Shown: positions 10,781 through 23,218, counted from the first letter of the stretch. The stretch is DNA of 64,000 bases from Oxytricha trifallax (GCA_000711775.1 ARYC01019108.1:1-64000); one strand, 5' to 3'. Notes: generated by a model not told the origin, from the sequence alone. Made by a program: numbers and translations.

Positions 10781-13700
10781 TCATATTTAAATAAAGTTTA
10801 CATATTGAAATGAATATTGCTTACATGCCATGTTATATGTAGCATGAAATGTTTGTTACATATATTATTTTGTGAATGTAGAGAGGAACTTAGGGTTCAC
10901 TTCTAGAGCGAATTGCTTGAGATCATCAACAGCTTCCTTGACGTCTTTCTCCTTGATGCCTGTAACTTTCTCCATCTCGTTGTTCCAAGCATTAATCTTC
11001 TTAATGCTCTTGGCACTCAAAATGAAAGCAGCGGCCGCTAGGTGGGATTCAAAACCCCAAAACCCTTTCAGTAGTTTGATTGAGTTTTTGATTGATAAAA
11101 GTAGACTATTAGTGCATACTTTATTAGGGTTTTAATAGGGTTGATGTAGGGGTTTAATGTTTAAATATTAGTATTTTAAGTGAGTATAACAAGCGAGTTT
11201 TTAAGATATTTTACACAAACATTAGCTTAGCGTCATGTGGCAGTTCTCTGAATTTTATCTTTCTAAGTTGATGTTTGATTGTTTCTATTGTTTGTTAATT
11301 CTCTTAGCTTGGCTTGATAATAGTTGAGTATGCAAGTTCTCTGAGACCTCCATTTATTTTATTTTTATCGAGATATTGTTTGATTCTCTGCTTAGAATCT
11401 CTCTCTCACACCTGCAGCTAAAGTAATCGTTTCTTGTCATATCGCTCTCTATTATTATTACTGCTAAAGCCCAGATATCCCATTAAGTGTCTCCATCTCT
11501 CCAATCCTCTCTCTCTCTGGGAAATATCCAGGAGTGCCGTATACATTTCCTTATGCAGAGGCTTGCACTCTTTGAGCTCTGTTGAAGTCAATAATAAAAA
11601 CTCTAAGAGGCTGAAAGTTTATCATGATGTTCTCTGGCTTTAAGTCTCTATGAACATAACCAAGCTTGTGAAGCTCTTCAATCCCCTCAACTATCTGCTA
11701 TACAATCTAGCCAATTTATCTCTGACATCTATTGTCAGATAAGAATTTTCTGTAAGTCATTTCTAGTAATGGAAGCCTGAAGGCTACATGATCTTTACCA
11801 AGTAAAATAGCATCAAGCTATATGATATGCCTTCACTCATTTAACTTTGCCTTTTAAAGAGCATAATACTCATTTGCAAATTCCATTTGGAACTTGTCAT
11901 CAGCAAGGAAGTAATTGAAAGGATATATCTTATAAGCATATTATTCATCAGTAATGACTCTCTTCTCTACTTTATCTTCAAGAGTGAGGTAGCTTTCTAG
12001 GCAAGAAAATAAGTCAATAATTTTTAATATAGGAATCTTCATTGCCTCTATTTTAACCATAATTTTATTGATCTCAGAGACTGGAAAGTTCTTGACTGCT
12101 TTCTTCATTTTAACTTACTTCTAGACTTCAACTCTAAGAGACTCCACTGGGTTTCTTGATCGTCTCTTTTAGAGGAATCTATTCCCTGTGGGTTCATGAA
12201 TAAAGATAAAACTTTAATTGTGCTTTTTCTTTAAGTGCACTTTGAGGTCTCTTGTATGAGAATATGGCTTCTCACAGAACTCACAGACATACTTCCCATC
12301 TTTCTTTTAATGCTTGAGATATAAACTTGGCATATCGTTGTGTATATCTCTCAAGTGTCTCTTATAAGTTGACTTGTAATGTAAAACTTTATTGCATTCT
12401 TTGCATTAATAGTCAACTTTGGCTTGTAATTATTAATGCCCTATGGCGGGTTGTTTAACCTCTTCCTCAATTTGCACAGCTTCTTTGATAACCTCCTACT
12501 TAACTTATATTTAAATCTCAAAGCTAAACTGGTCAAAGTTGCCATAAGTAGGCTCCCACTGAGTACAAGCGTCTCTGGTCTCTACTATTTTCTTGGTTGC
12601 TGGAATGATAACTTTTATTGAGATGATCCAAGTAATGCCGCTCTTCTCAAAAGGTTAGCGCTCATTTTAGTTTTCTGATATATTTTATTATAATAATGAT
12701 AAAATCTACCTAGATAAACTAATATAGTAGTGTATAAGACACTCTAGTAGATTCTTTGCTGAGTGGTAAGAAAATTAACTAACCATAAAAGACTGTAAGT
12801 TGACATATTTTATGAGAATTTTATACATTTTAGTAATTTAAAATACTCCTAATGAAGTTTTGTTTCTCTAGGAGGTCCTCCAAATCAAGTTTGAACTTAA
12901 TTTGGAGGTAAGGTTATTAAAAATTTTTTAATTTAATATGCTCCTAATTAAGTTTTAACCTTAAAATTTAACTCCTAATAAAGTTGAAACTTAATTTGGA
13001 GGACCTCCTAAAATAATTAAACATTATTAGGAGCAATTTAATGGAGATAGATTGATAAAAATGGAAATCAATTTGTGAAACTTGGAGCAAGTTTTTCAAT
13101 GCTTCTCCGCATATCATTTCAAGGTTGACCTCCAGTAGGTCGTCCCTTTTTAGTAGTAAGATTTTAATAAACTTAGAATGGATATCCATAATTTTAAATT
13201 TCATTAACATTTCTATAAAAGAGGAAGCAAGATGGAGTCTATGAATGATGCAATGAAGAGAATTTAATCTCAAGATTTGATAGGAAAATTTCGAAAGTAA
13301 AGAGGATATTTATAGATATTTGGTTTAGCAAGGTAAGTTCTTTAGTAAGATTAATAAATCCATTATAGTTGGATTGTTCTTGCCGACTTAGGAGGGAACT
13401 AAAATCTCATTCTTAAAAGCCTTACTGAGTGAAGAGAAAAAAGCTTTTAAGTCTAATGAAATTAGGATGATAGAGATACCTAACTACCCTGAAATATCAG
13501 TGACAAACCTATATGACGATGCTATGAGTGCTCCGGACGTAGCTCTCTACCTTCCATCAAAGCTACAGCTCTCTAATAAGTTGCCAGAGAGAAACTTCTT
13601 CTTTGGTGTTCTTGCAACTCTGAAACCTGAGTACTTAAATGAAGTTATTTAAGAAGCTCACAAGAAACGATACAGCATCTCTCCTGAAGAAAAAGAGAAG

Positions 13701-16700
13701 CAAGGTATTAAAATAAGTGATACCGGGCTGTAGGAACTTTAAAAGCATCCTTTCATCTCAAGTAAGCTTAGTCTTCTAACTTTATAGAAAAACCTGGTAC
13801 TGCTATATACTTGATGAAAGAGCGCAGCAAATTAAACAGAGAGAGAAAGTCTCAAGTAAAACATGAATTGAGTAAGAGGCTCATCAAAGATTTATAAAAG
13901 CCAGAAGAGATGAACATAGATGCAGGAGCTGCCACTAAGAGAAGAAACATAGGCCCAAGCAAGCCCTAAGAGGAAGAAAAGAAAGAGAAGCCAAATCCCT
14001 TTACGGGCAAATTTAATATGTGAACTTATTCATTCATTTAAATCTAAAACTTATTTATATACAAAAAATCTCCCTTCTCTTGCACAAACTTTAGCTTTCT
14101 CATCGCTGACTCCCTTAGAAGCACTCTTAATAAAATCGACTGTATCTATCTTTAAATCATGCATCAGATGGTAGAGCAGCAATTTCTTATAATGACTTTC
14201 AATAACCCCCAATACAATTCAATTCCATTGAACTAAGGGATGTAAGGAACATTAAATACAGGTGTCATATTTAGCCTTTCATATTCCTTCCTTGAGTCTT
14301 TAGTTTTATGAACTGACAAGTTATCAACGAATAGAATAATTTCTTAGTCAGCGTACTTATCTCTGAGTTATTGCAAGAATTTAATATAATATTCAGTCTT
14401 TATAGAACGAGGGTGAATAACATAAGTCTCGAGGCACTATCTTCACTTATTCCACCAAGTATTGCATGAGTTTAAACCTTAACCTTTTAATCATATACTT
14501 CAATGTTGCTGTACCTCTTATACCAAGACCTTGATATGAAGGTATTAAAGGTGAACACTGCCTCATCAGCGTGTATGAACTTTATATTATGCTCTTAAGC
14601 CCTTCGCATATAATCGAATATATAATTTAAATTAGCCTTATAAAATGGAACATTAAAGTCAATCACTCTCTTAATGCGATTGACTGTCTTGTAAGATATT
14701 CCATTCTTTTTAATATGTTAGCAATAGATTAAGCAGAGATGTGAAGCTCAGGAAATTGAAGATGAAACATCACAGCTCTCTAGGCCAGAGAGAAATGAGC
14801 CCAGTATTTAAGAGTCTTATCATTAATAAGATATTCAATATGATGCTGCTAAAATTTTAAAGGTCTCTTAGGCTTAGAATTAAGATGCTATCTCTTTAAA
14901 TTCAATGCTAATAGACAGTGAGACCTCACAGTTACAGGAGATTTATAGAGTAGCCTTGCTATAGACGTATAATTCAAAACAGGCTTGAGTTAATCAATAT
15001 ATTCATCACATCCATATCGCAACTTAAACAATAAATCTATATACTCACTGTCATAAACTGACCCCAAACCTCGCATATACTCACTTAAAATAATAATTTT
15101 AAACATTAAACCCCAAAATAAACCCTATCAAAACCCTAATAAAGTATGCAATAATAGTCTACTTTTATCAATCAAAAACTCAATCAAACTACTGAAAGGG
15201 TTTTGGGGTTTTGATTGCTTGTGTTTCAAGAGGAAGGCGTCCAGAAGAGCGATCTCAGCTAAGTACTGGGCGAAGTAGAAGATTTAGTCATCTGATGCAG
15301 TGTTTGATATCTTTCTAAATCTTTCCAAAAATCTCAAAGCTGAGGGAGCGAAAAAGTTGAACTAAAATATGAAAGTTATTTTGAAATTTTAAATGGATTA
15401 ATCTATAAATGAAACACTCAAAAGATCCTTAAGATCTGGTGGGTAGATCTCTTCATACTTTGTTGCTATCAGTAGAGCAGTGACTCCTAGAAGATGTAGC
15501 TGTGATTTCTTGATAGCAACCTTCGATAGATATCTGTCAATGATGCTGATTGTTACATACAAAGTCTCACTCATAAGTCTGAATTTTCTATGAACATCGA
15601 TAATCCATTCAACTAAAAATCCTCTTGAAGTATCCTTGACTTCACTCTGTACCTTCTTCAGATATTCGTGGTCAATGTAGTACTCTGGTTCCTTGTCAAG
15701 CATGGATTAATAAACCTCTTGAGCAAACTCAGCAATGCACTGTGGATCTCTCATGTCAAGTTAATCACTGAGTGGCATATTCTTCTTGATTGCTTTTTTG
15801 TAATCGTCAATTCTCTGTCTGCACTTTTCCTTAACTTGCTCAGCAGTCTCTGGCACTGTAGTTATAGCACCTAAGACTGGGATGACTTAGAGCTTGATTA
15901 AGGAGTCCTCTTTCTCACTCTTATCAGATTTTGATTGAGATGAAGGGCCGGAGTTTGACTCCACTCAAAACCCCAAAACCCCTTAATCAGTTTTATATAT
16001 GTTTTGATTGATGAGGGTAATGTTGGGGATTAGGGTTTCTTTTTGATTAATTTCATTCTTGTTGTTAGATTCAATTAAATTTTATTTTTTCATAGTTGAG
16101 ATCTTTAATCTTTTATTTTTTATCATCACTACATCTATATAAATGTGATGTAAAAAATATTTCACTAGAAGAATTTAGAGGAAAGTACATTAATTGTTCA
16201 CTATAGTTAGTTAATTTAAAATGCTTAAATTTATGAAAACATCATCTTATAATTCTTAGGGACTCCATTTTCTTAATATTTTGGTACCAACTTAGAAAAT
16301 ATTCAGGTTGGTACTGGTACCAATTAGGTTTTGAACAATATTTGAACTTTTCCATTAAAAGCTCATTAGATTAAAACTTGGTACTAAATAAGTTTTGGTA
16401 CAATTAAATTGGTACCAATTAAAATTAAACTAATTTAGTGCCGGTACTAATTAAATTTTAACAAATTTAGCACTAATTTAATGGAATTTAATAGGTTAAA
16501 ATGTAAATCCATCTCTAAAACTTGTTACAGTTTTTGCATACTTTCTCCACGTATCTTTATCAGGTTGACCTCATATAAGTTGGCCATATTTAATAAGAGT
16601 AAAATTAAAAGTGTCATTAGAAATACAAAATTTTAAGATTGATCTCCATTTATAAAGAGTCTTAAACTAAAACATGAAAAAAACTAAATCTACCAAACAC

Positions 16701-17861
16701 CTTAAAATGACTCATTTTATGCATATTTTTCAATTAAATTTTATTTATGTTACCAAACTTTTTTGTACTGGATGAAAATATGATAATAAAGAACGCTAGC
16801 CATAAGAAATAAAAGTTTTAAATTGATTTTGAAAATAATTTTTTATAAAAACTTAAAAACTATTTGAGTATAAATGGCAATTTCTTAAAAAGATGCAATC
16901 ATCAAATTTTATAAAAATGATGAGTAAAAGTAAAAACTCATGAAAAAAATGAAAAATAGAAATTATTGTCACTCAATCTTATCATTTTCATTTAAAAATG
17001 CTCTAACATACTTATAATAATGAGATGACATAAGTCGAGAATAAAATAATTGATCATATAAAACTTTCATAATTTCATAAATAGACTGAAAATGACGCTT
17101 CCTAACACAAATAAACCCTAATCCCCAACATTACCCTCATCAATCAAAACACATATAAAACTGATTAAGGGGTTTTGGGGTTTTGACTGAAGACTCGACT
17201 GTTGATTGATTGTTGTTCACGTGGGGAACTGATACGTTGGTCTTAGCCTTTTTTAGCAAATTATTCTGAGCGAGAATACTAGTGTTGATTGACGATTTCT
17301 GTTATTGCACTTAACCTGAAGGTAGATTAACGTTTCTCTGTGAGCTGAATCTTGAGTTGGCGGTCTACAGTAAAATAATCGTGAGTGAGTTTACTCTTAA
17401 ATTGATAATCTATGTACTTACAAGTCTTGCAGGATAGGCGTTTGGATCATTTCTCTTGGTTTGAGCAGTAGCGTGAGAAGAGAAGCTGCCATTAACTCCG
17501 CTAATCAATGATATGTTTTACCCTGAAACACCGATATTAAAAAGAGTGAACTATATTGACTCCAATAATTTTTGAATAAAAGTTTAGGTTAATATGCATT
17601 ATCCAAAACAATCTGACTGGTCTAATGAGTTTACTTGCTGGAAAGTGATCCACTGTTAGTAGATTAACTTGTAGCATTAGTAATCTCGCGTCCAAACTCT
17701 CTAGCCTTGAGAGTCATTTTGGGTCCGCTTGCATTAGTGATTGTGTCGTTAGGAGTCTTTTTATTGTTTTCTTTATTTCCAGCAGTGATCTAACTAGCAG
17801 GGACTGATGAGTAGGATACAGATTAGCCTGCAAGAGATAGTCCCTTGAGTTAGTCAGTCAT
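10781..17861 (-). CDS. B-type cyclin, interrupted by two TBEs
   Basis: The minus-strand start ATG at 17861 opens MTDQLKGLSLAGQSVSYSS. A canonical GTAAGT...TGTAG intron (about 17367-17422) joins YPAR-L to TANSRFSSQ. The first cyclin box is clear: FLVEWIIDVHRKFRLMSETL, IIDRYLSKVAIKKSQLHLLG and ATKYEEIYPPDLKDLL. The second box reads FFAPSALRFLERFRKI and AEIALLDAFLLKHKQSHLAA. Crossing TBE-C at ACT and TBE-B at ATT keeps the frame exactly (VESS-VESNSG and HKQS-HLAAAA). The end is TGA at 10781-10783. Cyclins of this type activate CDK for mitosis. About 20 residues normally lying between the two boxes (the ..ILxxLxF helix) are missing at 15350-15410, where only a 48-bp AT-rich stretch is found. A frame change near 17530-17640 is unresolved. 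Confidence 0.88.
11233..12665 (-). CDS. TBE-B 57-kDa zinc-finger/kinase ORF
   Basis: The start ATG at 12665 opens MSANLLRRAALLGSSQQKLS, homologous to the TBE-A product. Downstream, C2H2-finger and kinase-like sequence is recognisable on the minus strand, including a catalytic-loop region near 11650, ending at TGA 11233-11235. The frame breaks soon after the start and again later, so this copy is probably not functional. Confidence 0.78.
12845..13015. promoter_or_regulatory. GGAGGTCCTCC palindromic repeat region of TBE-B
   Basis: Repeats built on GGAGG / CCTCC with intervening AAACTTAAT blocks lie between the divergent 57-kDa (12665) and 22-kDa (13232) starts. This is the position held by the GGTACC repeats in TBE-A and TBE-D. 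A subfamily-specific regulatory or binding region is inferred. Confidence 0.45.
13232..14023 (+). CDS. TBE-B 22-kDa ORF
   Basis: Start ATG 13232 (MESMNDAMKRIQSQDL). A GTAAGT...TTATAG intron at about 13336-13371 leads into [16 protein letters not shown]. The central block [39 protein letters not shown] and [11 protein letters not shown] is intact. The end is NPFTGKFNM then TGA at 14021-14023. A one-base slip before SKEDIYRYL is suggested by comparison with TBE-A. Function unknown. Confidence 0.82.
14030..15076 (-). CDS. TBE-B transposase
   Basis: The start ATG at 15076 (MRGLGSVYDSEYIDLLFKLR) leads through the DNA-binding part (LNYTSIARLLYKSPVTVRSH) and the DDE core on the minus strand to TGA at 14030-14032. 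Where TBE-A and TBE-D carry a shared TGA, this copy has sense codons (QHLNSKPKRPLKF). Breaks occur after YWAHFSLAQRAVMFH. It converges on the 22-kDa gene with 6 bp between the stops, as in TBE-A. Confidence 0.87.
15966..17185. mobile_element. TBE-C: 1.2-kb internally deleted TBE in the cyclin gene
   Basis: The ends CAAAACCCCAAAACCCC and inverse complement are flanked by ACT (15963-15965 and 17186-17188). All three ORFs are gone. The subterminal sequence (TTAATCAGTTTTATATATG) differs from TBE-A and TBE-B, pointing to a third subfamily. The GGTACC-repeat region at about 16285-16500 is retained. It behaves as a non-autonomous TBE; removal with one ACT kept restores the cyclin frame. Confidence 0.93.
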
Positions 17862-18178
17862 TTGAGAGATGCCTGAGTGATGAGCTTAACTGAGATGACC
17901 CTAAAAATATTTATGTTAAAATGTCTGTTAAGTTTTGAGGGAAAAGTTTACAGTTGTGATTTGGCTATTTTGAGCAGAGTTCATTATCAATAAATTGCAA
18001 AAAGTAGTTGTTAATATTTTATTAAGAAGTTATAATTATTACCTTTAACTGATTAAATAAACTAAATTTTATTTCATTCTCATTAGGGTAAAACACAAGT
18101 TACAATTAAATCGATAATTTTGCAAAAATTAAGGTTTTGTAATTATAAAAATGAATATTATAAATTTTTAAAATGCCA
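17862..18178. other. Spacer between the cyclin start and the next minus-strand gene
   Basis: AT-rich, with no coding frame recognised; it presumably holds the cyclin promoter. Confidence 0.5.
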
Positions 18179-19785
18179 TCAGATTTCGTAATCCTCATCT
18201 ATTACTGACTCTTTGAAACTATCATCTTTCTTATCTGAAAGAGTTTGTAGTGGAGTAGATTTATCATCCAAAAATTCGTCATTGACTTTATCTTCCACAA
18301 AACTTTCATGATATTCCTATTAATTAATTTAATTTAGAGATAGTTAAATTTATTCATCTTGCTAATTTGCATATATCTTGACTTCTTTAGTTTATGTACT
18401 TTAAAGTTCAGCGATTTAAACTTGATTCTTTTATTCCACAGTTTATGAGCTTTCGATCGGGATAATTGACTATTAATTCTCTTGGTTGTTTTTGAAAAAT
18501 AGTTCTTCATCGTCCTCCTTATCAGATTAAATTGAGCTGAGGTTTTCTCGAGGTTTTGGCATAGCAGATGCTCTCCTCTAATTTTTAACATCTTGGAGAA
18601 TTTAAAGTTGATTTGATTCTTGATTCTAATCTAAAAGTGAGGCTTGATCATAGTCATAAGTTCTTCCTCTTTTCTAATTTGTAATTTATTGTAAATGAGA
18701 AAGCTTACCATAGTCCCGATCTTTCTAAGTTTGTCGTTTGATTAGATGTTTCCAATATGTTTCTAAAGTTTCTCAACAACTATGTTATCTTTTAATTTGG
18801 GATGAATCCCAAAATTAATCACTAAATTCTCATGAATCTTTTCTGATTTTTTCAAGCCTTTATTCATCAAAAGCTTGAAGAATTCTTATGAGCTAATTAA
18901 CTCAAGCTATATAAAAGATGTTAAAAAGGGATTATCAAATCAATATTTTCACTCTGATTGTTTACAAGAAAGTTTTTCCTTTCAAGAACTCCTAAACACT
19001 GACAATTTTATTTTGATCTTAATATGCCCTAATTCTATTTAGAATCCGCACAGTTTTATTATCAAGTTTGCTTTCGTCCTTAATGAGGCCCATTTATATG
19101 AATATCTCTACTAAGAATTTGAAGTTGAATGCTTCCCCTATGAAATGATCTGACAATAAAATACTGATTGATTGAACGTGCTTATCATTTAAGCCCATCA
19201 TTGGTTTCACAAGCTCGCCGAAGTCTCTGATTGAAATTAACTCAAATTCTTTTCCGTCTATGGATTCATCGAAGATAATATCTGCGAAAATGTCCCTGAT
19301 ATCATAACCGTTTTTGTTAAGATAAAACCCTATTTTCAAAATACCCTCTTCTGCAAGTAAAATATAATGAAATTGTTACATTCATCATTTAAAAAAATAC
19401 AGTACCAAGTAAAGCATTGTAAAATATTAATTTAAGTTGCTTGTTCGCATTTTCCTTAAAATCCTCCTCATCTTCCTCATCGATAATCTATCTAGGAGCT
19501 TTCATACTTTCTCTATCTCTAATTTTGGATTCTTCTTCTTATAAAGCATCTAAAAGTGACATTGTTCGGGTAGGAGCGTTAGACATCGTTTTCCTGTTGT
19601 TTGTGGCAAAGTCTTTTGACCTTGATTTTTCTTTAAAAATTTAGTAATTATCAATTAGGAAATTGGAAAGTTAAATCAAATGATTCGCATAAATATTTTA
19701 CATTAATTTTTTCTTTAGGTAGCTGCTTTACTTCTACTTTTTCTTCCTCTGATTGCGAAGAACTAGAATTTTCTTCCTCAGACAT
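18179..19785 (-). CDS. Hypothetical protein with acidic N-terminus and basic C-terminal half
   Basis: The start ATG at 19785 gives MSEEENSSSSQSEEEKVEVK. An IES with a 10-bp pointer joins LPKEK to SRSKDFATNN. A GTACTG...TTGCAG intron at about 19341-19395 joins NALL to EEGILKIGFYLNKNG. The middle part (RDIFADIIFDESIDGKEFE, LISIRDFGELVKPMMGLND) has a helix-loop-helix look, but I cannot assign EF-hands with confidence. The basic part is RTMKNYFSKTTKRINSQLSR. The last acidic segment (EYHESFVEDKVNDEFLDDKS) ends at TGA 18179-18181. Unresolved frame changes near 18960 and 18325 suggest further junctions. Confidence 0.6.
19636..19717. other. IES, 82 bp, pointer TAAAGAAAAA (minus strand)
   Basis: The 10-bp repeat TTTTTCTTTA on the plus strand occurs at 19626-19635 and 19708-19717. 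Deleting one copy plus the sequence between joins LPKEK to SRSKD in frame in the 18179-19785 gene. The removed DNA contains TGA in the gene frame. Confidence 0.8.
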
Positions 19786-19836
19786 TTTTTAGTTATTCTG
19801 TGATTCCATCTGCTAGTCGATTTTTAAAACATTTCC

Positions 19837-20196
19837 TCATATCTATATATTTTTTATTGCTAAATAAACTATGTAATTAAAAATTTCGATTTAGGTTTGA
19901 ATCAAAGATTTTGCAGCGGTTTCTTGGTCTTCCTCGTCTGGGAAGATTTGTTTGTTAAAAGCTGTGCCTCTGCGCTTTCTCTTGGCTTCCATGGTTTGCC
20001 TTCTCTTCAATCTTTCTTCTTCGTCTATGCCCTTGAAAGATACTGATTTCACTGATTCACATAAGGATGCAATATTATATAAAGTGCCCAAGTCATTAAG
20101 CCAAACTAAAAATGGTAACAAAGTGATAAAACTGAAATATAAACCAAATTTAATGATTAAATAATTGTTAATTTAAATATAAAATATCTCTAGCAT
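19837..20196 (-). CDS. Small hypothetical protein, basic C-terminal region
   Basis: The frame is open from ATG 20196 to TGA 19837-19839 (about 119 codons). The most protein-like part is LNDLGTLYNIASLCESVKSV then KGIDEEERLKRRQTMEAKRK. The N-terminal part is hydrophobic and may be intron sequence ending in CAG or TTTTTAG. Its start is only about 25 bp from the divergent coiled-coil gene, suggesting a shared promoter. No family recognised. Confidence 0.4.
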
Positions 20197-20221
20197 TAAT
20201 TAATAAATCTATATATAAAAT

Positions 20222-23218
20222 ATGAGCTAGACAATCAACAAGCCCTCATCGTCTTCAACACAGCTTAATTCTAGTAACTTATTCGTGAATAATTTAATAA
20301 ATTTGGATTTTAGATTATAATACTCAACCTATTCAATCTGTGAACATATAACAAACAATCATTCAAAATTGGTAGAGTCCTTCTAACGGTTAAAACCAAT
20401 AGTAGTAAGTAAAAATAGTTCAAAATTTAAATGAAATTATAAATGATTTGCCATTTATCTGATTGTGAAATATCTTAAAGTCTATTAATTTATTTTGAAG
20501 TTTCTAAAAATATTAAAATAGGCCTGATTATGGGATTGTGACTTAGACACTTGCTTAAAACTAGAAGGTATATTTCTCAAGAAAATATTAAATTAAACTT
20601 AAAATAGTTAATTAATGGATAATCTCAGCAGTAATAGCAGCACAGCAATAACTTCCAGACAAACCATAAATTTAAGAGTAAATTGTTACATAAATTGTTT
20701 TATCCTGTCTATAGCTGTGCAAGAGACAAATTAAGATGACGAGTACGATTTAGATGCCGAAGAGAATTTTCAAAATTTTGGACAAGCACAATCTTAAAAA
20801 CATTCAGATGTAAGTTTCAATATAATTATTTTGTTATCATATTAAAATGATATTCGTACAAATGATTATTAAATTTGATTATTATTTAGGATCAATACAC
20901 CTAGTCACGCCAGAGAAATATTAACAAATCCAGCAAAACATTTAGGGGTTACCAAGATTTAAACACTATTGATCATTCAAGAAAGCTAGCATAGGGCAAC
21001 TTAATGAGTTTTGGTCGTATTGCCCCTTAGTCAAACATGCTTTAAAGAGAATCACTTGATGTCGCAAAATAAGGCAGCATGGATTAGTAAAATGATAGAT
21101 ATAGATTAATGTAAACATTAATAAATTGATTTGTAATAATTTAGGTCTGCAAAAGTGAATAATAACTACAGGTCATAGCAGTTCAACAATTTCAAGGCAT
21201 ACAAAAAGTAAGTCAATCATAGTTACTGATATTTATATAGAGATGACGTTTCCCCTTTTTTAATGTCAAATAAGGTTCAAATGCTTCAGAGATAGAGTAC
21301 TCAACATCTCAATTAATAGCACTCCACTTCGATGGGAATGTAAAAGACCTCTTATAACTCAAACTCAACAAAGAATTTAATTCATGATAAGCTTTAACTC
21401 AGAATGAAAAAGTCTCTCAGAAGGCCTACTCTTAACTTGTTTGAGAGAGATCAGCTAAATGAAGAAGTTTTATAATTAAAAGATCAACTAAATGAGTTAA
21501 AAGAGCATGTTTTGGTGCTTAAAAATCAGAGGTAATTTTTGCAAACTGAACTTGGCAAGAAAGACAAGCAAATTGAAGAATTAAATAATGCCCTATATTA
21601 AGGGCAGCCTTAATATTAGAAACAGCTATCCTCATCAAATTTGAACAATATTCTAGGAGGAGGTAACTCTGGAAGTTTAAGTGCTGGAGTAAAGCTGCAA
21701 AAGTCTTAAATAAACATTTCACCAAATTTAGTTATGAATCTCAAGCGTAACATGTCTGATTTACAAGCTTAACTTCAGGAAAAGGATTTTGAACTAGACA
21801 AATTGAAAAAGAAGATGAAATTCACTAAGATCCAAGAACTCGAGATTGAACTTTAAGAGAAAGATAGACTTATGAGTGAAATGTAGGAACAATATAAGAT
21901 GTATTAAATGTAGCTCTAACAGTAAATATAGTCCTTGTAAAACCAATCTTAGCAGCAATAGCATAAACATAAGGGCAGTATTAACTTGCAAATTCCAAAT
22001 GCTTAAGTTTCTCCTAATGACAATAAACAAGATCAGGAAATTAATGGGTTGAATGACATGATAACCTAACTTAGAGATTAGCTAGCTTAAAGCGATAGAA
22101 AACTCTAAAATAAAACCTTGGAATGCTAGAATGTAAAGAAAATGCATTAAGAATTGCAAGTAAACTCAAATAGGCTCATTGAAAATTTGCAATCTTAACA
22201 CCAATAATTAAAGCAGTAACTTGAAGAGTCTTAAAATTAGTAAAAAGAGTAGCAAAATGCTTTAAAATAGAAGGCTAATCCAAAACCATAGCCTCAAATC
22301 TAGCAATAGCCTTAAATTTCAGAAATCTAAATTTAGCAAATAAAGTAGTTAACTAATGAGAATTAAAAACTTGTCAAAGAAAATAGTGATGTTACAGAGG
22401 AAGTTCAGAATTTAAAGATTTAGCTAGAAGAATTGCAAAAGTAGCATTAGGAAGAGCTATTACGATTTGAGGAAAAATTAAACAAATCTTAAACTAAACA
22501 TAAAGCTTAAATTCAAGACTTGAAATCTCAACTAAAACAGTTGAAATTAGATTATTCATAATTAGGGTATATGATTTTAAAATTTTAAAGATATTAAGAT
22601 GATTTATTTATATTAAAATTTAAAAGAAACAAGAGGTATCTCAGAAAAACTAAATGAACGACAGCTTTAGATACAAACAAGAAGCCAAGGATGAAATTAT
22701 CAGTGATTTACATGAGAAAAACAATGCCCTGGAAAATCAAGTTCACGATGCCAAATCTAACTTAGAGGATGTCAAGAAATCAAAGTATAAGCTTGAGATA
22801 GAAAACAAAGATTTGACTTTTAATTTTATTAACAAATTTCTGTTTTAATTTTTACATACTGATTCTTATTCTTAGTAAAATATAATTTTATAATTTGCAA
22901 GAGAGGTTAAAGGCATTAAGAGATAAAATACGGATTTTGGAATAGGAAAATAACAAGAGAGTTAGTGAGATCAGTTTAAAGAAAGCAGAAATTAATGCTT
23001 TGAGATTGCAAGCTGAGGTCAAGAGTGAGCAGGTTAGTGAAGTTGACTCACCCACCAAGGATAAGAAGTATAATATATAAAAATAAATTTATTTTATGGA
23101 GTGCACTATAGAGAGAATCAGTGAAATCATACAATTATAAAATAACATTTATAAAAATGTTAAATATTATATCAAACTCAAGACAATCATTAAGATTCCT
23201 ACCATATATTTCTTTTGA
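20222..23218 (+). CDS. Long coiled-coil protein, Gln-rich
   Basis: The start ATG at 20222 opens MSQTINKPSSSSTQLNSSN. Four GT-AG introns give perfect phase, for example GTATAT...AAAATAG before LINGQSQQQ, GTAAATTG...TATAG giving FK-TVQETNQDDEYD, GTAAGT...ATTTAG before DQYTQSRQ, and GTAAGT...ATATAG giving AYKK-DDVSP. From about 21430 the product is heptad-rich coiled coil (LNEEVLQLKDQLNELKEHVL and similar, interrupted by poly-Gln-rich stretches). An IES with pointer ATTTG is removed at 22811-22892. It ends at TGA 23216-23218. Probably a cytoskeletal or ciliary scaffold; exact identity unknown. Confidence 0.8.
22811..22892. other. IES, 82 bp, pointer ATTTG
   Basis: ATTTG occurs at 22811-22815 and 22893-22897. 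Removing one copy plus the interior gives ..ENKD-LQERLKALRDK.. in frame. The interior is AT-rich with an in-frame TGA. Confidence 0.8.

Larger units (their letters stand above)
11050..15213 (-). mobile_element. TBE-B: full-length TBE transposon (4164 bp) in the cyclin gene
   Basis: The ends are CAAAACCCCAAAACCC and its inverse complement, flanked by ATT at 11047-11049 and 15214-15216. The subterminal sequence (TTTCAGTAGTTTGATTGAG) differs from TBE-A but matches TBE-E, so this is another subfamily. Gene order is reversed relative to TBE-A: kinase ORF (minus), 22-kDa ORF (plus), transposase (minus). Removal with one ATT left behind restores the cyclin frame. Confidence 0.96.
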
